Assembly (NCBI RefSeq): GCF_001578185.1 | Contig: NZ_CP011008.1 | Span: 4,616,001-4,680,000, forward strand | Direction of reading: 5' to 3' | Source of the DNA: Peribacillus simplex | GTDB lineage: Bacteria > Bacillota > Bacilli > Bacillales > DSM-1321 | Length of the DNA stretch: 64,000 nucleotides | Shown: positions 60,558 to 64,000 of the stretch, piece after piece | Layout: each line of letters begins with the position of its first letter | How positions within the stretch are numbered: the first letter of the stretch is position 1 | Position numbers and translations under genes: made by a program | The notes under the pieces: model-generated | Databases searched by the model: none | Seen by the model: the letters and a program-made list of their open reading frames with translations, nothing else | Told to the model about the DNA's origin: nothing

Positions 60558-61274
60558 ATGACGGAAAACCAAATCATCATCGGGATACCCGGAAAGTGGA
60601 AGGACCGGGCAGAATTGATTCAAACGGTCGCTTCCCAAAGCGAAGGGTACCTGTTAGCAGGGAATATTTTTCATAACAAGGATAAGAACATAACTTTTCA
60701 GGCAGAAATCCAGGATTATGAACCCACTTTAAAAGAGACCTTTTCTTACGCCAGTAAAGATGCCCTTTCAGAGAGATTATTAGCGGAAATCAGTGAACAT
60801 ACCTTTACCGTTTATATAATAGCCGATACCGGAAATGTTACGGACTTGATCGATGCTGGGGCAGCAATCCTTAGGGCAGGCGGAATGGCAGTGAAAATAG
60901 AAACAGCTGGCATTGCCCATTCAAAGGAAGATTGGCAAAAGCTTCATCAAAGCCCCGATATTCTCTCGGTATATGCCCATTTTGCCACGATCATCGGGGA
61001 GGAAGATTATTATTGTTCATTCGGAATGAAAGCCTTTGGGCTTCCAGATGCCGTGACACTTAACACAATGAGTCCGAAAGAGGCGGCTTCTTTACTTAAC
61101 ACATTTAATTTTTACCATCTAGGTGAACGGCCTCTCTTTACAACTGGCGAAACCTTTAGCATACAACAAGATGCCCCTGACTTTATATTGACGGGCCTTC
61201 AGGACTTTAGATATGAAGAAGACCATCCCTTCTACAACCCGTTTGGATTGTGGAATTTAGGGACAAGTAAATAG
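60558..61274 (+). CDS. DUF4261 domain protein
   Basis: A 238-residue cytoplasmic protein with a DUF4261-like middle: TGNVTDLIDAGAAILRAGGMAVKIETAGIAHSKEDW, followed by YYCSFGMKAFGLPDAV. GGAGAG precedes the ATG. The function of the domain is unknown; relatives are sometimes found near type VI or toxin loci in other phyla, but nothing of that kind is nearby here. Confidence 0.8.
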   Translation: MTENQIIIGIPGKWKDRAELIQTVASQSEGYLLAGNIFHNKDKNITFQAEIQDYEPTLKETFSYASKDALSERLLAEISEHTFTVYIIADTGNVTDLIDAGAAILRAGGMAVKIETAGIAHSKEDWQKLHQSPDILSVYAHFATIIGEEDYYCSFGMKAFGLPDAVTLNTMSPKEAASLLNTFNFYHLGERPLFTTGETFSIQQDAPDFILTGLQDFRYEEDHPFYNPFGLWNLGTSK

Positions 61275-61317
61275 AGGAACGATTCGCTCCTCCCAGACTT
61301 TAGACAAATTCGAACTG

Positions 61318-61364
61318 CCCCGTAAATGTTAGACACCAAACTAACATTTACGGGGTGTTTTTTA
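61318..61364 (+). terminator. Terminator of the DUF4261 gene
   Basis: A perfect 15-bp stem CCCCGTAAATGTTAG / CTAACATTTACGGGG with T run. Confidence 0.93.
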
Positions 61365-61570
61365 TTTTAAAAACGTTCCGATTGATTTCAGAAATCCGCT
61401 CCCTTTCCGCCGACTGTCTGCCAAGCCTACTCGGCGCAAGCGCCTGTGGGGTCTCAGCTAGCCAGTTATTCGGCAGGTGTGTCGCATATTTCTTCAATCC
61501 AATAACGGATTCATAAAACAATAAAAAAACATATAAAGCGAGTGCCTGGAGAGGAAATCAACGACCTAGT
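61365..61570 (-). repeat. Divergent mosaic copy of dispersed repeat
   Basis: 61365-61473 is the inverted partner of 4077-4178 and aligns along its length with the 214-bp repeat (CTCGGCG...CGCCTGTGGGGTCTCA). A separate tail, AAAGCGAGTGCCTGGAGAGGAAATCAAC (61537-61564 approximately), matches the other end of the 214-bp element in opposite order. It looks like fused halves of two copies. No gene is present. Confidence 0.7.
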
Positions 61571-61627
61571 CTTAAATGACCGTCAGGAAAGAGGCCATCC
61601 GAACTTCCTTTTTTAGACACTAGGGGT

Positions 61628-62383
61628 TCAACCGAGTTTTTCACTCTTTTCTTCTTCATGTTCTTTCTTCACGAGTGACATGCCGCTCGCTTGGTATTTA
61701 AGGATCTTTTGAATGACCGTGCCAAGATGTGCACCCGCTTCAACTGGCGGGATCCCGCCTTTATGGATGTTGGAAATGACCATCCTCTCTGCTTCAATCA
61801 TGCCCAAACAAGGTTTATAGCAAATATAAGCGCTTAATGATTCAGCACTGACAAGACCGGGCCGTTCGCCGATCAACAGGACAATGACCTCAGGCCTAAG
61901 GATTTCTCCAATATCATCCATCACGGCAACCCGGCCCTTTTCAATATAGAACGGTGTCCCTGCATCCAATTTTGCCGCTGCCAAAGATTGTCTGAAAGAT
62001 AAATAGACGTCCTCCACATTCTCTTCGATCGCCTTGGCACTTAAGCCATCGGAAATGATGATTTGGACCGTTGGGCCCTTTATGCATTTGGCTTCGATCA
62101 TTCGCTTTGCTTCGTCCGACAGCTTCCTGCCATAATCCGGACGCCGTAAATAGACTTCCTTATCATCGGCCTTCGTTCTCACCTTGAATAAATCCAAGCG
62201 TTTCAATAGAGTTTCACTGACTTCACCATATACAGCATCAACGGCCGCCGCATGGTCAAAACGGAATTTCAGCCAGGAATCCGTTTTAGGACGTGTCCCC
62301 GATCTGCCTATCCCTATCCGGGCAGGGGTTTTCGCTATCAAGGTGTCCAATTCTTCTTTATTATTCGGATCTTTCATTCCCAT
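61628..62383 (-). CDS. eutC: Ethanolamine ammonia-lyase small subunit EutC
   Basis: A 251-residue small subunit of the B12-dependent lyase that splits ethanolamine into acetaldehyde and ammonia. It has ARIGIGRSGTRPKTDSWLKFRFDHAAAVDAV, VQIIISDGLSAKAIEEN, GERPGLVSAESLSAYICYKP and the GGIPPVEAGAHLG cobalamin region. ATG 62383 is favoured: AGGAG is eight bases upstream, whereas GTG 62392 adjoins it. It begins 12 bases after the eutB stop. Confidence 0.94.
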   Translation of the reverse strand: MGMKDPNNKEELDTLIAKTPARIGIGRSGTRPKTDSWLKFRFDHAAAVDAVYGEVSETLLKRLDLFKVRTKADDKEVYLRRPDYGRKLSDEAKRMIEAKCIKGPTVQIIISDGLSAKAIEENVEDVYLSFRQSLAAAKLDAGTPFYIEKGRVAVMDDIGEILRPEVIVLLIGERPGLVSAESLSAYICYKPCLGMIEAERMVISNIHKGGIPPVEAGAHLGTVIQKILKYQASGMSLVKKEHEEEKSEKLG

Positions 62384-62394
62384 ATCATCCACTC

Positions 62395-63759
62395 CTAATG
62401 GTTAAATATAGTTGGATCACCGGCACGCTTCGTTAACTTGCCGTTTTCCAGAATCCCCATCTTCTCCAGCCAAGCTTCATATAATGGGGCTGGCCGCTTA
62501 TCCATCGTTTGTCTCAATGTCGCTATATCATGATAACTCAAAGACTGATAGTTTAACATGCAGTCATCCCCCATCGGAGTTGCGATGATGAAATTCACAC
62601 CAGCCGCCGTTAAAAGTACACCCAGGTCCTCGATATCATTCTGATCCGCCTTCATATGATTCGTATAGCAAATATCCACTCCCATCGGCAGACCATGCAT
62701 TTTTCCCATGAAATGATCTTCCAACCCGGCGCGGATGACCTGCTTGCTGTTATATAGATATTCAGGTCCGATGAATCCGACGACCGTATTGACAATGTAC
62801 GGATCAAAATAGCGGGCAAATCCATAGTTTCTGGCTTCAAGCGTCACCTGATCGATTCCGAAATGCGCTTCCGCCGATAACTCCGAGCCTTGCCCCGTTT
62901 CAAAATAAAGATGCTGCGGACCTGTGCCGGTCCCATGAGCCTTTGCCACCTCGTTGGCTTCTTCGAGCAATTGAACGTCAATTCCAAAAGAACGATTGGC
63001 CGCTTCCGTTCCGGCTATGCTTTGAAAGATCATATCAGCAGGTGCACCCTGCTGTACTGCCTTCATTTGAGTGGTCACATGCGCAAGTACACAATTTTGG
63101 GTCGGGATATTCCACTTCTGGATTACGTCCTGTGTCGCATGAAGCAGCCGCTTTACGCTTTCGACTGAATCATCAACAGGGTTGATTCCAATGAGGGCAT
63201 CCCCGATTCCATAGGAGAGACCTTCTTTCAAAGATGCGAGCATGCCATCCACATTGTCAGTCGGGTGGTTAGGCTGAAGGCGCGAGGCAAGCGTTCCCTT
63301 GTATCCAATCGTACTATTATTCTTTGTGAGCACTTCGATTTTACTGGCAGCATGGATAAGGTCAAGGTTCGACATGATCTTGGCTGCCGCAGCAATCATT
63401 TCACTATTCAACCCCCTGCTTATTCGCTTTAAATCGTCACCTGTCGTTTCGTCACTCAAAATATATTCACGAAGCTCGGCAACGCTCCAATTCTTCACAG
63501 ATTGATAGATGGTTCCATTGATGAGACCATCTATGATCCGTGACACTTCATCCTCTTCCGGGGAGAGTAAGGGATAATTCCTAATGTCCGCCAAAGTCAA
63601 TTCGCTAAGCACAGCTTTCGCTGCAATCCGTTCTTGGACAGAATCCGCCGCAATTCCCGCAAGCCTATCTCCTGATTTCTCTTCATTCGCTTTGGCCAAG
63701 ACTTCTTTCAACGATTTGAATTGATGGATTTCCCCAAAGTATTGAGTAGATAATTTCAT
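62395..63759 (-). CDS. eutB: Ethanolamine ammonia-lyase large subunit EutB
   Basis: A 454-residue TIM-barrel large subunit carrying the substrate site. It has YKGTLASRLQPNHPTDN, QSIAGTEAANRSFGID, GPQHLYFETGQGSELSA and YTNHMKADQND with the conserved Glu and Asp residues. GGAGG lies eight bases before the ATG. It is between eutA and eutC in the usual eutABC order. Confidence 0.96.
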   Translation of the reverse strand: MKLSTQYFGEIHQFKSLKEVLAKANEEKSGDRLAGIAADSVQERIAAKAVLSELTLADIRNYPLLSPEEDEVSRIIDGLINGTIYQSVKNWSVAELREYILSDETTGDDLKRISRGLNSEMIAAAAKIMSNLDLIHAASKIEVLTKNNSTIGYKGTLASRLQPNHPTDNVDGMLASLKEGLSYGIGDALIGINPVDDSVESVKRLLHATQDVIQKWNIPTQNCVLAHVTTQMKAVQQGAPADMIFQSIAGTEAANRSFGIDVQLLEEANEVAKAHGTGTGPQHLYFETGQGSELSAEAHFGIDQVTLEARNYGFARYFDPYIVNTVVGFIGPEYLYNSKQVIRAGLEDHFMGKMHGLPMGVDICYTNHMKADQNDIEDLGVLLTAAGVNFIIATPMGDDCMLNYQSLSYHDIATLRQTMDKRPAPLYEAWLEKMGILENGKLTKRAGDPTIFNH

Positions 63760-63777
63760 CGTATAATCCTCCGTTTC

Positions 63778-64000
63778 TTAGTTGTGGAAGGTCAGTGTTT
63801 TTACGACAACCGGAACGACCCCTGTCCGCAGCAGCCTTCCTATATCTAAATAATCCCCATGTTCCACTTGTGTCTGATCAATGCAGATGACCGGCAAATC
63901 TGGTCGGTTCGCTAGAAATGTTTGACCAAGCACCTTCCCATAATCACTGTCCATCACAATTATCAGAGGTTGCTGCTGATTCGGTTTTTGCATCAAAGCC
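63778..64000 (-). CDS. eutA: EutA reactivating factor, C-terminal part
   Basis: Only the last 73 or so residues are in the window; the frame is open to base 64000. LIIVMDSDYGKVLGQTF, LPVICIDQTQVEHGDYLDIGRLL and GVVPVVVKTLTF match the end of EutA, the ATP-dependent chaperone that swaps damaged cobalamin out of EutBC. It is followed after 18 bases by eutB. Partial because of the window edge. Confidence 0.9.
   Translation of the reverse strand, partial: ALMQKPNQQQPLIIVMDSDYGKVLGQTFLANRPDLPVICIDQTQVEHGDYLDIGRLLRTGVVPVVVKTLTFHN

Noticed and set aside
60558..61274. DUF4261 protein as part of a toxin or secretion locus
   Set aside because: No toxin, immunity or secretion genes are nearby; the gene stands alone with its own terminator.

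Overview
The window looks like chromosomal DNA of a Bacillaceae bacterium, probably close to Peribacillus / the Bacillus simplex group. This is inferred from low overall GC, strong AGGAGG-type ribosome binding sites, a T-box leader, BirA boxes, and many B. subtilis-type genes (ywnAB, bdbCD, ywoHG, yvgK-modA, sigV-rsiV, pdaC, yeeI, pgcA-galU). There is no rRNA, tRNA, CRISPR array, prophage or intact insertion sequence. The species call rests on recognition only; no search was run.

Layout. 0.5-4 kb: a methyltransferase, a PadR operon with a HAAS-like/pentapeptide protein and a 32-residue membrane peptide, then a T-box leader in front of an ATP-grasp ligase. 4-8.5 kb: UDP-sugar genes galE, galU and pgcA. 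8.7-11.5 kb: ywnB, bdbC-bdbD and the Rrf2 regulator ywnA, whose three promoters share one operator. 11.6-16.9 kb: an SH3b-repeat glucosaminidase, a Mn-type (yybP-ykoY) leader before a kinase-like gene, a lipoprotein, and an SRPBCC/ArsR pair. 17-25 kb: Rrf2-YhgE, a thioredoxin, a GH8 glycosidase, a PlsY paralogue, and O-methyltransferase/VOC genes. 25-36 kb: a decayed hydrolase, a pentapeptide protein, MarR-MFS (ywoHG), a GntR-ABC operon, an AAA ATPase and GrpB. 36-39.4 kb: a GC-rich island with an in-frame histidine kinase-response regulator fusion and a sensor-domain membrane protein, beside a truncated amidase. 39.5-46.5 kb: an envelope cluster (two-component system, polysaccharide deacetylase, DedA, glycolipid glycosyltransferase, DedA) followed by a frameshifted COG4705-type gene and an IS1182 remnant. 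46.6-53 kb: modA without modBC, yvgK, and biotin genes bioB and bioYDA with two BirA boxes. 53-61 kb: MepB, a peptide transporter, sigV-rsiV divergent from pdaC, yeeI and a DUF4261 protein. 61.6-64 kb: eutC-eutB-eutA, with eutA running off the end.

The strongest leads are regulatory. They are: (i) a T-box whose UGGU bulge fits an A73 tRNA and whose best specifier is AUC (Ile), controlling an ATP-grasp enzyme; (ii) an inferred YwnA regulon joining disulfide-bond formation to a small oxidoreductase; (iii) matched ECF promoters on sigV and pdaC; (iv) a 20-bp direct-repeat operator shared at two sites of the envelope cluster. Structurally, a 214-bp dispersed repeat occurs as two inverted, apparently near-identical copies 25 kb apart, and divergent relatives lie at 4.1 and 61.4 kb. 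Several loci are decayed (alpha/beta hydrolase, amidase, COG4705-type protein, transposase), mostly beside the repeats or the GC-rich island.
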